64,000 nt of DNA, taken from contig JAJSSI010000013.1 of the NCBI GenBank assembly GCA_031841125.1, positions 62,001-126,000 on the forward strand, in the 5' to 3' direction. Of the stretch, positions 45,893 through 56,608 are shown in pieces. The notes beneath the pieces were generated by a model, which was not told the DNA's origin, searched no databases, and worked only from the letters and a program-made list of their open reading frames with translations. The position numbers and the translations under genes are program-made. Numbering within the stretch: the first letter of the stretch is position 1; each line of letters starts with the position of its first letter. Source of the stretch: Acanthococcus lagerstroemiae. Taxonomy: Eukaryota > Arthropoda > Insecta > Hemiptera > Eriococcidae.

Positions 45893-46638
45893 GATTAACA
45901 CAAAAAAAAAACTGAATGTCTAGGCCCTTGTAAAATCAAAAATACTCACAACTAATGTTTCCAATTACACAAATAAGTATGTGATATCTCTGTTAGATCG
46001 TATTCAGTAAAAATGCAGTCTCACAACACACTACGTCTTTCGTTAAGGATGAATTGTTGACAAATTACAACGTGTGCAACGTAAGTATCTCAATTCTTGT
46101 ACTAGATATCCGTTACCTATTTCGATATAATCATGTACTATTTATAGTGGGGTGAATAGGCGTAATAGGCAAACAAATACTGCCGAAAGTGTGAAATAAA
46201 CATGCTTTTTCTTGCCCATTTCGTGAATTAGGCATTCACGTTGCTTATTTCACGTAATCGGCAACGGGGTTGCCGATTTCAGGAATTCGGCAAATTTACT
46301 GCCGATTCCACGTAATCGGCATTTACGCAATTTAGACGTAACATATACAGACCCGGAATAAGTGAGCGGAATCTCTGAACAACCCCTCTCTTCTGCCCAA
46401 ACATTACCGATGCGCCATCGCTCGCAAATCCGACCATATTTTGAAGATATGGAATTTTTTCATCATCAAAAAACTTGACAATTTCTTTAAAAATGCCTTC
46501 TGCAGACTGATCGCTTATATATATTTTTAGGTCCATGATCACTTTTCCCTGATACGGCAGGTTAGACCACGAGCTCAATACACTGTTTGCAGAGAGGTAC
46601 AGGATAGGTAAATAGGGGCTGATGTTTATGTCTTCCAT

Positions 46639-48223
46639 CGGTGGTGGTGCCAGATATTTTTTGTTTACAGAAAGAAGAAATCGTTTTCTCGAAAGGGGGG
46701 GGGGGGAGGAGGGAATTTTCTTCCAGGAGGGAAACCAATCAGATTTTCTCCCATGAAAAGTATAGGTGCCACGGCGTCAAGGTTTTTAGTATACTGAAAT
46801 AGAAAGGAGTCAGCTTCCTTCAGAGGGAACAGAAAGTTTTTTACATCTCAAGCAATTCAAGAAATCTGTCCACAAATAATAAAGGGAGATTTGAAAACTC
46901 GCCCCGATTGAAACAAGTACTACATAGTTCATGAAACAGTAAGTGAAAATAATGATATACCCGCGGAAGAAGATATCCGCTTCTTTTTAGGCCTGACAAG
47001 TCTCTTTGCCGGGGTAATTGTATCTCTACCTCGCTTGTCTGAGGGTTCTGGAACTAATTCTGGCTGCTGTGCCTCATCAACCTGTGAACTGCTCAGGTCA
47101 TCCTCAAAGTCCTCCTGTATATACTGCAACGGATCCTGTAGATTTTCTCAAAGTTACTTAATTTTGAAAACTAATTCAAAATGGACAAATTTAAGTATTT
47201 TCCAACAATTATTAAACCAGGTCCACTCTCTGGAAACATTGTCTCAACAGTGACAGTGAAAACATTTTTGAAAAAGAAGGTAAATGTAGTATTGTAAAAC
47301 AAGGAAAAGGAACGCGAGGAAAGGGAAACTAAATTTATTGATCTTCAAATATTGGAAGATGCTTTTTAGAATGTCAACTACCGGTATTTAAAAAATACTT
47401 CTGTTAATTCTGAGAAGCGGGACTATTGATAAACAGAATTGTTTCATAATGTGGAATCATTTTATCACGGCCCCTCCTATTTCATATTTTTTTATCGTTT
47501 TTATGTAATTTGATTGTACATCACCAGTGCACGTTTATGCATCTATTAGTTTAATTGCTGCTCAAACTATTTTTACAGAAAAATATAACCACCCCTGGGA
47601 GCTGGTGAAATGGCAGCCGCCCATTTTTAAAATAGGATCAGAAATGATCGTTGGTGCTTGTTTGTGAAGCTTTCTGTTCCAGAGGTTTCAAGTGAAGAAG
47701 GGATGAAATTACTTTTAAGGGAAAGTGATCAATGATGTTTTCACTTTTGCACAATAATATTTTTGCTAACCAAATAAACCTGACCTTGCCAATTATTTGT
47801 ATAATAAAATTTAGTTTTGTTGCTCAGCTATTAACTAAAAATTTTAACTAGCGTTCAAAGGATGGTGAATTTGTAATGACTAAGTTCAAAAATAGACAAA
47901 CAATAAATATTACACGACCCAGAGAAACACTTTTATCACATCTGTCTTTGTGCCGTAAATGAATTTAATGATCTCTCTCAGGGATTATTCGGAGCCTATC
48001 CGCGGTGAAGTTGTTGAATAATTTGAATTTTTTCCTCTTATTCGAGGATTATCAGTTATGTGCATAATGCCATAAGTTTTTCATATGTTGAAAATTTTCA
48101 ATTTTTTAATCTAATTTGAAAGTTGGAGCCCAATTTGAGGTCTCTTCATAACTGAACTGAAAATGTAGTAAAGAAATCGCAATCGTTGAAGACAGAGCCT
48201 TATTTGATACCTTGTTTGGGTTT
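46639..48223. other. Mostly non-coding; one Lys/Arg-Ser-rich minus frame
   Basis: 46929-47129 (minus) encodes an acidic then basic segment (QPELVPEPSDKRGRD, RPKKKRISSSAG) that could be a tail exon of a pogo/Tigger protein, but the evidence is weak. 46650-46780 contains a G run and loosely inverted GGTGCC words without a target duplication. The remainder, to 48223, shows nothing. Confidence 0.4.
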
Positions 48224-49307
48224 TCAAATTAATGCTCGTGTCCACACACTGCCACACACTGCGGCCACCTCCTCATAAATTGTAAAGTGTTGACCTGGGT
48301 GATTTTTCATCCACAAATCAACTGCTTCATTATAATAGGTTTTGAATGGTCCGAAAGTTGTAACGTCGAGTGGCTGTAATTTATGGCTTGTATGTGGGGG
48401 GAGAGTCAGTAACACAAGACCATTATCTCGAGCTAGGGTAATAATTTGTTCAGCACAGTGTGATTCATGGTTATCAAATACCTACGACTAAAATCTTGTT
48501 ATTTCGCAAAGCACCTGTGTGTTGAATAAAGTGGAGCAAGTAATCGTAAAAAAATCCTTTCATTCGACCAACCACTGAGATTCGCTCGGCGTATACTCCC
48601 AGGGGGTGTGCCATTTAGCATATGAGGTTTGAAGTTTACTCTAGGAAAAACCATAAGAGGTGGAACAGTGTTTCCTGCAATAATAGTAACCAAAGTTCCT
48701 CACTCAGTTGAAACAACTTTGCCCCACTTGCCACTGGCCGGTTTCTGCCAAAACTTGTCCACCCAACTGCATAGTGCTGGGGCCAGTCTCATCGATATTG
48801 TAAATCTGGTGAGGTAGAAACGGGCCATATTTCTCTTATGCTTCAATCAAATTTGCGAAAAATGCAGCTACCATATTGCGATTAAAGGCCGTTGCTTGAG
48901 CTAAACTCGTTGGCTCTGGTTTTTGTAGTGATAATTCGGAATGTCATTGTTGAAAAACCATTCCCACTCTTCTCCTGCAATCTTCTTAGTCCACTTTGGT
49001 GGTAAGACAGTCTTACCTAATGCTACTGCGAATTTGTATGCTCGTTCTCGGAACTCCTTCACCGATAATCCATGGTTCATTCTACATAATGTAACAGCAT
49101 AAGTATACGTCCTTGTATCCGACAAAGACGATTCAAGGGCAGACAATTTCCATTTTTGCAACTGACGCCTTAATGTCGTTCCTTTTCCCCATATATCTCC
49201 TAAGCATTATGAAACGTACATTCGCCTTTTATGACGGCTTCCACCGCAGCCTCTATGTCATGTTTGTCCACTTTTTCTCGTTTTGCACCAGTTTTACTTT
49301 GCGGCAT
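48224..49307 (-). pseudogene. pogo/Tigger-type transposase, multiply broken
   Basis: Reading on the minus strand from 49307: MPQSKTGAKREKVDKHDIEA and AVIKGECTFHNA (psq-type helix-turn-helix, then an in-frame TAG); the CENP-B-type HTH at 48901-49161 (VKEFRERAYKFAVALGK, KIAGEEWEWFF); the DDE_1 block with IYNIDETGPSTMQ (first catalytic Asp) near 48780; VTIIAGNTVPPLMVFPRVNF (48499-48693); and TLPPHTSHKLQPLDVTTFGPF (48224-48415). Several stops and frame changes lie between. It is a different family from the 25.6-27.1 kb copy. Confidence 0.8.
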
Positions 49308-50587
49308 AGCCTGAAAGATGATAAATTCCCACTTTTTTAATTGTCCATGGTACAACAGGAAAAATGGTGCATGGTGCATGGTACAAAACCTACCGCTTCT
49401 TTACATTTTCATTTTTTTTTTTTTCATTTTCTCAAGTGATATTTTTTTCAAACTGAGTATGCTGGAAAACTTACTTCGGTAACTTCGATCAACCACTGGT
49501 ACATAATCCGTTTTATCCTCCACTCGTTTTGGGCAAAACAGTTCGCAATTTTCACCAAAATTTTATTTTTTTGCAGAAATACACTTTTATTGTGATATCT
49601 CAGCCGGCTCTGATATCAAAACCTCGAAATTCGCATGTAATGTTGCCAAACATATGCCACATGATGTGTCGTGACTCGTTGGTTCTCACGTCACGTAGTT
49701 TTCGAGATGCCCATGGTACAACGGGTCCATGGTATACTGGTCTCCCCTACTTATTCAACTCACCAACAATGTTGTACAAGCTTTTTGATAGTTATGGTCT
49801 TGACTGCTGGACACTGCACATGTTTAGGGTGCAGGTTTTCCACCCTTGCATTCCTATTAGAATGCTGGCAATGGTATTGTTTATAAAACAAATTTTTCTG
49901 TCCAGCGGCCATGTTACTTGGGAACATCCGTGTTACTCTCCATGGTACAACGTTTTTGTTCATGTGTTGTAAGAAAATCGATTCTATCTCTTCTTCACAG
50001 GAATATTTCCCTCTTGCAATTATGATGTTTTGTTTAATTGAACATATATGTAGTCCAGATGGTTAATTTAAACAACTCTAATAGACAAAAATAGATGCAT
50101 ATTATCAATACCATGTTATTGAGTAAATAAATTGAAAAACATCGAATGAAAAGTAGATAATATAACTTACTGCTAAAGCTTGGCCTTCTTTTTCGGATAC
50201 ACAACCGGTCATTATTATTCATTATATTTATTTTAAAAATTCAATAAGTACATAAATCGTGAAGTACACTGTTATGCGGAATGTTTACAAAGTTGTAATC
50301 ACTACTTAGATCGTGATCATAAATAGAACGGAACTGCACGCTCTTATTTGCGATTCGGCGATTCGGTGTCACATTGTTAGTGTACTTTGTAAAATCACTT
50401 CTGAAGTCGCAAGTGGTACAAGATTGAGGGCTTTAAGGTTGATCGATCTCGTTCCGCCATACCTTGTAGTTTCTGTGACCCACCAGTTTTTCGTGTTCTT
50501 GAATGTTCCGAATTTTAAATAGTAGGGTGAACCACTCATCCGATGATGAATTATCACTGTTTCCAGTATCCTTTGTTTTCAGTACTG
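49308..50587. other. No gene; CCATGGTACAAC words
   Basis: The word CATGGTACAAC, or close to it, recurs near 49347, 49365-49390, 49711 and 49941, twice next to ATGGTGC. The open frames at 49529-49972 lack recognised motifs. The rest is AT-rich. Confidence 0.4.
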
Positions 50588-50660
50588 TACAGTAAAACCT
50601 TGGTAACTCGAAGCTGAAGGGAATGAGTTTTCTGTTCGAGATAATATAGAGTTGTTCGAG

Positions 50661-51102
50661 TTAAAAAAGTTCGAGATAAACACAAAAAAAATTCGAAATA
50701 TCGAGTTTGTATTTCTCAAAAAGAAATGTGCAAAATTCTGAAATTTTCTTCTGAACTAGTTTGAGTGGTATGTTCAACTTCCTCGCAAATTGTTCAGCAT
50801 TCCTTTGTAAAACTGGACCAGATATGGGCACATGCTTTTCACAGCACTGGACAAACCAAGCGAACAGACATTTTTCCAGTGTGGGGTGCTCAGCTTGGCA
50901 AAATCTTTTGACCTTCTTAGCGTTTGATAGACTGCTAAGGATTTTCTCTCGATCTTTTAAAATTGTAGACAGTGTACTTCCGGGAATTTGGAATTGGGCG
51001 GCCACTTCTTTTTTTTTTCTTCTTGTCCCCACGATCTACAGCTTCCACCACAAGTCTCTTCTCCTCAATTGTGAGGCTATTACACTTTCTTTTAAGACTC
51101 AT
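50661..51102 (-). CDS. Tigger transposase DNA-binding half (CENP-B-type), truncated
   Basis: The likely start is ATG at 51102 (MSLKRKCNSLTIEEKRLVVE). The first 60 residues are a CENP-B N-terminal/psq helix-turn-helix (VAAQFQIPGSTLSTILKDR). The next part is the CENP-B HTH domain (LEKCLFAWFVQCCEKHVPIS, EQFARKLNIPLK). Homology ends at about 50730, and the frame runs into the element's 3' end with no DDE domain. Such a protein could still bind the element's ends. The reading is open for about 147 codons; I do not know whether it is expressed. Confidence 0.75.
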
Positions 51103-51331
51103 CGTTCAACGCACATTAAACAACACAGTTTTAGTAATGATAACATTAGTACAGGTTACTACCTACATCTGTACATCACAACCAATTTCATGATGAGATT
51201 ACGTATGCGTATGTGAAGTGACATGTCGGGACCTGAAATTGGTTATCTTTGGAAAGAGTAGTGCAAAACTGCAAATATGTATGTATGTATGTACATAGAG
51301 TACATATGGTACTCCTTACCAAGCGATTTTA

Positions 51332-51580
51332 CCCTAGAATACAAAGGTGTGTAAAAAATTACACATAGACTAAACAGGGGGATTCTACAAAGGTGTGTAA
51401 TTTTTTACACATCTATGTATTTTGACAAAATGCAAATACAAAGGTGTGTAATATTGTATACACTTTGCCTAGGGCGTGTATATTATTACATACCTTTGTA
51501 CATATTTTGTACATGGGGGTCAGGGGGGTCAGTGGCGCAGCGGGGAAGGCTCAGCCCCCTTCTCGTCAATTTTTCTTTTT
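51332..51580. repeat. Left terminal inverted repeat of the piggyBac element
   Basis: It contains ACAAAGGTGTGTAA three times (51341, 51387, 51438), then an inverted ACATACCTTTGTA, and GGCGCAGCGGGGAAGGCTCA, matching the right end around 55490 in inverted orientation. Confidence 0.75.
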
Positions 51581-52049
51581 TATCCGCCCGATTTTAATAA
51601 TTTTTGGTATAGACCATAGTGAAATTTTTGGCCTTGCCAAAAGTCTTGGGAGTGCTGCGACTGGTCCGGCCCCCCTCCTCTTTCATTCGCCATCTGCCAG
51701 CCCCCGTCCTATAGATCTCCTTTTTTTTTTTTTTAACCTACAAAACGATAATTTTTTTACTTTTGTTATAAGCTTTTATTCAACTTACTCACCAGCCACT
51801 GAGAGCAGCCCTTGCGTCTTAAATTATTTTTGTTACCTATTTTACATTATCTGATTTTTGGAGATTTTTAGCTTCAGTGGGGGAGACTCAGCTCCCTTCA
51901 CTTTTTCGACCGATTTCTATATAATGTTTTTGGATAGATTTATCCATTTCAATTGTCTAATTGCTTGTGTTCCTTTTCATTCATTCCGCCCATACAAAAA
52001 TTCTATAGAGTAGAGGACTTTTTGATTATGCAACTCTCGGGTTCGGTCT

Positions 52050-52090
52050 TCAGTAGTATTAGTAGTAGTAGTAGTAGTAGTAGTAGTACA
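52050..52090. repeat. (AGT)n microsatellite
   Basis: About twelve AGT/TAG units, slightly imperfect at the left, inside the non-coding 5' part of the piggyBac element. Confidence 0.9.
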
Positions 52091-52674
52091 GGTGCACGGA
52101 GCAGTCATTTCCTCGTCATAAGTAAGAAAGAAGGATCTGAGTGCATACGTAGCAGGAAGTTTTTAGAACTGCCACACTCGGACTTCGTTTCATCACGGAG
52201 CCGTCTTGGGCAATGTACTTGGCGGGTTTGCGAGGCGTTGTCATTTAAAAAAAATAAAATAAAATACAGCCTTGACTGTCGATAAATTTTTACGTTACAG
52301 AATCTGATTTTTTCTTCATGAGCATGTAATATTCTTTTTACGATAGTCGACCCATCTACAGGGTATAGGCCTTCTCTCTAATAGGAGGTTTCAGGTCATA
52401 CAACTCCGTGGTGACCAAGTCCAACTTGGAGAGGGCCAACGCCACGTGCACTCCTGGTATGAATGTTCATGTTCACCCATCCAGGTAGTGATCACGTTCG
52501 AAGCTGCTTAACTTCGTTATCTATAACGACAACGAAGGAAAGCAGCATAACCACCGCTGCCGACTATTATAATCCTTACTAGGCAAAAAATTTTTGAGGC
52601 GGTATGGGACATGTCGTTAGTCGGCTCATATCACGTTGTCCCTCAGTACCTTATTAACCTTTTTTAAAAACTTT

Positions 52675-54615
52675 ATAATGAGCTCTGTACCTCTGTACCC
52701 GAGAACGACGACTTTGCTCGCAATCTCTGCAGCGACCTGCTGGAACCAGTTCAAGACAACTACTCAGATGTCCAAAGTGACACCGCTGAAGGAGACCATC
52801 TTTTTACAGACGAAGAAGAAGACGATGAAATCGACTCGGAAGTCACCAACACCCAGCCTCGCAAACCCGCGAAGTACATTGCCCGAGACGGCTCCGAGTG
52901 GTCAACCGCAGGTCCTCGCTATGACCTGCAGAACTCGCCACCAATCAGCATCATTGTCCCTCGACTACGAAGTCCTGCAGCCAAAGCAGCAACCTCCTCC
53001 GCCGAGTTTCTGAACCTGTTTCTCACAGAGCAGCTCATCAACCACATTGTTGCTTGCACCAACGAAGAAATTATCATCCGGGCGCAACGGTATACCACCA
53101 AGCAGTACCACACCGGCCCGACCAACCCAATAGAGATCAAGGCGCTGATTGGGCTGCTCATACTGGCGGGTGCTGAGAAAGCCTATCATCGCGGCACGAG
53201 GGACCTTTAGTCCAACATCTTCGGCCCCAGCTGCTATCGCGCCACGATGCTGATTAATCGAGCGGAGTTCCTCCTACTGTGACTCCAGTTCGATCACAAG
53301 GGAACTCGCGGGGACCAGTTGGCAGACAAATTCGGACACTTCCAGCGAGGTATGGACGTCGTTTACTGCATCGTGCTGGGAGCATTACGAGCCGAGCAGT
53401 CATCTGTGTATCGACGAGACAGTGTACGGTTTTCGGGGGAACTGTGGGTTTAAAACCTAGATTCCCTCAAAACCGGAGAAATTCGGAGTCAAGATGATCT
53501 CGCTGTGCGACGCGCGGACTTTCTACTACTTAAATAGCGTTCCATACCTCGGAGCGGACCGGCCAGTACCAGCACCGTTGGCCAGCCAAGAGGAGTCGTC
53601 TCATCTGCAACCATCCAGGAGCCGTAGTCGACAGCCCCAACCGCAACCATCCGGAAGCCGCAAGCGACAGCGGCCAAAGTCTGTACCTGCTGCCAGTAAG
53701 CAAACACGTATCACGACAGCGGCAGCAGTGGCGGAGGCAGGTGATGCACCTGCAGCATCAGCAGACAGTAACGAGAGGCAGAAAGTGATGAAGGCAACAA
53801 CACTGGCACTGCAGATCATTGAACCGTACGTTGGGAAAAAAAGAACGATCACCTGTGACAATTGGTTCGGTTCCGCCCAACTCGCTAAGGCCTTTCAAGA
53901 ACGAAACCTCAACATTGTCTGCACTATGCGGAAAACAAAAAAAGAAGTTCCACAAGCCTTCCTGTCTGCTGGTGCCGCAATGTCGAAAAAAGCAAGTTCG
54001 CCTTCCAGAACCAGATGATGCTCACGTCTTTTATCCCTAAGCCGCGACGCATCGTCCTCCTCCTATCGACACTTCACAACAGGCCACTAATCGACGCTGC
54101 CACCAACAAACCAGAAGTGATCCTGTATTATAATCAAAATAAAGGCGATTTCGACTGTTTCAATGGAATGGTGAGTCTAAGAACCACTGTCAGAAAGACC
54201 CGTCGCTGGCCGCTTCGCTGTTTTTATGGTCTTCTGGATGCGGCATGTATGAACGCGTACATCCTGTACAGAAAATCCAACGAATATCTTCCGGGGAGGC
54301 AGGTTCAAGCACGGAACGAGTTCATGCGGAAGTTATTTACCCAATACACTCGGTTGAAGCTGGAAAATCAAAATTTGCCAACCCGACTGAAAATTGTCAT
54401 CCGTGACTTTCGTCAGAATGCCTTCGACGAGAGGCCTGCAGTAACTGAAGCTGACCAGCCAGCCAGTCGAGGCTCAGGGTCGGTGTGCTATTTGCAAAGA
54501 AGCAGCATTAGGACAGAGGGCGAAAAAAGCCACACAAGTATGTACGCTTTGTGGTGCCAATATTTTTGGCACCCACTATGATAAACTTGTAACTTGCACC
54601 AACTGTGCGCAATAA
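52675..54615 (+). pseudogene. piggyBac transposase, full-length but frame-broken
   Basis: An acidic N-terminus (ENDDFARNLCSDLLEP, TDEEEDDEIDSEV) is followed by the DDE_Tnp_1_7 domain: LTEQLINHIVACTNE, PTNPIEIKALIGLLILAGAE, ATMLINRAEFLLL, CIDETVYGFRGNCGFK (first Asp), ISLCDARTFYYLNSVPYLG, RTITCDNWFGSAQLAKAFQE (second Asp), NIVCTMRKTKKEVPQAFL, MLTSFIPKPRRIVLLLSTLH, NQNKGDFDCFNGMVS (third Asp) and KTRRWPLRCFYGLLDAACMNA. It ends with a Cys-rich finger (CAICKEAALG, CTLCGANIFGTHYDKL, CTNCAQ) and a TAA at 54613, beside an AATAAA signal. In-frame stops (about 53208, 53280, 53457) and frame changes (about 53465, 54005) inactivate it. An unusual Pro/Gln/Arg/Ala-rich stretch of about 70 residues (53560-53780) is inserted in the catalytic domain. 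The start is uncertain: the ATG at 52678 is out of frame by one. Confidence 0.9.
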
Positions 54616-54889
54616 ATTTCTGTTTCACAATTTTTTCATAGTCGCACTCACCAGTCTTCATCCCACAATAGTGTCAGAAATCAAAAATTGTAGGGCTGAG
54701 AGTTTGCAAAATGGTTGAATGAGGTAGCTGCAATGTAAAGGTAGTAGATAAGGGTTAAGTCTTGAAAGTAGTAGCAGATTTGGATTTGGCACCTATAAAA
54801 ATACCGAAATTAATAACTTGTTCCAGTCAAACACTTCATATTTTATTCCCCCTTTTTCTATAAGAGTTAGATCTCAAAAAAATAGAAAA

Positions 54890-55100
54890 TTTAATTTAGA
54901 TTTGGCACAAAAAAAAAAAATAATAAAGAAGTGAAACTTCGAATACTGGGTAAAAAAACTGTGATCATGAGTAACCCTCCACCTGCAGGTAAAAACCTAA
55001 TTTAGATTTGGCACAAAAAAAAAAAAAAAAAAAGGTGAAACTTCGAATACTGGGTAAAAAAACTGTGATCACGAATAACCCTCCACCTGCAGGTAAAAAC
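54890..55100. repeat. Tandem duplication of about 105 bp in the piggyBac 3' region
   Basis: Two adjacent copies each contain TTTAGATTTGGCACAAAAAA, GTGAAACTTCGAATACTGGG, AACTGTGATCA and CCCTCCACCTGCAGGTAAAA. They differ by A-run length and a few bases, which suggests a recent slippage or unequal-exchange event. Confidence 0.85.
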
Positions 55101-55928
55101 CATCGCCTGTCATCTCGCCCGACACAGATCCTGACGGAAATGATGTATTCTCGGTTCTTACTTCTCCACACCCCCCACCGACCGATTACTGTGAAGCCTT
55201 GACAAAGCTTCAACGCGCCGCGCCTGCCCCCCCCCCGGTCTTTCGTACATGACTGCTGTGCGGATATCCACAAGTTGGCAGCACTGTACAATTCGCTGCC
55301 TCGCGTCATGTAGCGTTCCCCTACTGCGTAGTAGCATAGTGCGTTCAGCGTTCAGTAAGTCAGTCAGCTTTAGGTTATGGTTAAGTTTGTTGTGTTGTCC
55401 ATGTTCGTCGTCACCTGCTGCCTGCTACTAAATCATATAGGCCTGCGTCCTGTTTTTTCATTTTTTTTTATTGACGAGAAAGGGGTTGAGCCTCCCCCGC
55501 TGCGTCATGTAATAATGTACACGCCCCAGGCAGAGTGTATACAATATTACACACCTTTGTATTCTAGGGTTAATTCGAGATAGGTATAGAGTTTTGCGTG
55601 AGAAGAACATTCGAAATGTAGAGTCTAAAATAACATTAGGCCTTATGGAGAGTGCAAGGGAATAAAATTTTCTCCAAGTTAACGAGGATTTCGAGATATA
55701 GGGTCTCGAGTTAACAAGGTTTTACTGTATCTTCCAGTTTTTATTGTACCAACTTGTTGAGTAACTGTTCATTGATGTGACTGACAGAAACCTCGAGGAT
55801 GGTATTTTTCTTTGGCGGCGCCATCATACACAACGTGAAATTGTAATCACTGTTAATAATGTAACACTAATGATACTATAGTTACACACCGGTATAATGA
55901 GCCGCCATTTTGATTCTCCATGTTTATG

Positions 55929-56093
55929 TAGAGCACTACAAAGAGGAGTATACTGGACCGCCATTTTGATTTCCACTCCGCCCATAGATGTTGAATCCGA
56001 CTATGCACAGCCTGCCGCGTAGTCAATTCGGCATCAACGGGTAGAGTAGAAATCAAAATGGCGGTCCAGTATACTCGTGTTTATAGTGCTCTA
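55929..56093. mobile_element. MITE with ~50-bp inverted repeats
   Basis: The 165-bp element has ends TAGAGCACTA and inverted arms of about 50 bp containing GTATACTGGACCGCCATTTT and GATTTC. It is flanked by GTTTATG on both sides (55922-55928, 56094-56100). The superfamily is not clear from a 7-bp duplication. A related CGCCATTTTGATTC word lies just outside at 55902. Confidence 0.85.
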
Positions 56094-56100
56094 GTTTATG

Positions 56101-56372
56101 TTGTTATCATACAATGCTATACGTTTTAAACATTCGCAATTATGAAATTAATTATTGTGTTGTAGCTCTAATTATGGTGAATGGTGAGAAATTAAGTAGA
56201 TTTTCTTGCTGTTAACTCATTTGTATTCAAGTTATAGGTAGTATCTCTTCAGCTGAGTCTCAAATTCTCATTTCATGGTAAAACTATGGTTGGAAGTTCA
56301 GTTCAAGGCAAATGGTGTTCTCATAAAAATACGATAATCTTTGACCAAACTTGATGGTAACAAATGTGTATC
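56101..56372. other. No gene seen
   Basis: AT-rich sequence between the MITE and the Copia LTR. Confidence 0.5.
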
Positions 56373-56608
56373 TGTAAGAATATTCAATAAAAAAGGCACA
56401 GAGATTAATGTAAAGTCGTTTATTCGAATAATCAAAAACAGCAAGCAACTAGAACTGTACAAAAGTTAAACTTAGAGCACAAAAAAACGATGAAGCGCAC
56501 CAAGCAAGATGAACCACAGCTAAACCACAAGTGTTACATAGTGCTGGTTTTAGCTGCACTGACTACAATACGTCCGCTGGAGGGCTAAGGTGAACTGTAT
56601 TTACAACA
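56373..56608 (-). repeat. 3' LTR of a truncated Copia element
   Basis: On the minus strand a polypurine tract (GGTGAAGGAGGGAG, 56609-56622) is followed by TGTTGTAAATAC. The sequence then contains an AATAAA signal and ends CTTACA at 56373, giving TG...CA ends. No partner LTR is present in the window. Confidence 0.5.

Larger units (their letters stand above)
44996..46343. mobile_element. Ginger-like integrase transposon with long terminal inverted repeats
   Basis: The 1,348-bp element begins TGTTAC and ends GTAACA. It has inverted repeats of at least 120 bp at each end, rich in CGTAATCGGCA words, and is flanked by TATA (44992-44995 and 46344-46347). TGTNR ends, a 4-bp duplication and a retroviral-type integrase fragment inside are the published hallmarks of Ginger DNA transposons. 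It interrupts a hAT gene, so it is the younger insertion. The interior retains only fragments, so it is non-autonomous. Confidence 0.85.
43890..46638 (-). pseudogene. hAT transposase split by a Ginger-like insertion
   Basis: 46344-46638 gives the catalytic start: IFKEIVKFFDDEKIPYLQNM, GFASDGASVMFGQKRGVVQR, and FRSLIPGLY. The reading resumes on the other side of the inserted element at about 44990 with CHLLALCALKAMSALP (one base out of frame). It continues as LLAKLKNPYNLLYLKFLDYV (44263-44703, after a stop near 44800) and ends with FRQAFQFDNIIDGEEKFWKR and the dimerisation signature LFPHSSAVCERIFSDINLNK (43890-44276). It resembles hAT proteins with the NPxxFxPLExMxLG motif (here NPDLFVPLEKMDLG). 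It is inactive through the insertion and several frame changes. Confidence 0.82.
51332..55569 (+). mobile_element. piggyBac-type transposon, 4.2 kb
   Basis: Both ends read CCCTAGAATACAAAGGTGTG (right end inverted). The right side is followed by TTAA (55570-55573); the left flank is TTTA (51328-51331), one base off the expected TTAA. The terminal inverted repeats extend well inward: the right 105 bp (to about 55465) match the left end to about 51580. The left side carries two extra copies of ACAAAGGTGTGTAA and a small insertion. Inserted in a Tigger element. The transposase gene inside is broken. Confidence 0.92.
50590..55727 (-). mobile_element. Tigger-type (pogo) element carrying a nested piggyBac
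   Basis: The ends CAGTAAAACCTTGGTAACTCG (50590) and the inverted CAGTAAAACCTTGTTAACTCG (ending 55727) match Tigger/pogo ends. They are flanked by TA on both sides (50588-50589, 55728-55729). Removing the piggyBac insertion at 51332-55569 leaves an element of about 900 bp that encodes only the DNA-binding half of the transposase. It was therefore already an internally deleted copy. Confidence 0.92.

Noticed and set aside
46640..46790. Possible hAT MITE with GGTGGTGGTGCC / GGTGCCACGGCG ends
   Set aside because: The ends match only loosely and no 8-bp duplication could be found.
49529..49972. 147-codon plus-strand frame
   Set aside because: No recognisable motif, AT-rich, overlaps the CCATGGTACAAC repeat region; nothing supports translation.
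53601..53861. Minus-strand frames inside the piggyBac gene
   Set aside because: They are shadows of the low-complexity insertion in the plus-strand transposase.
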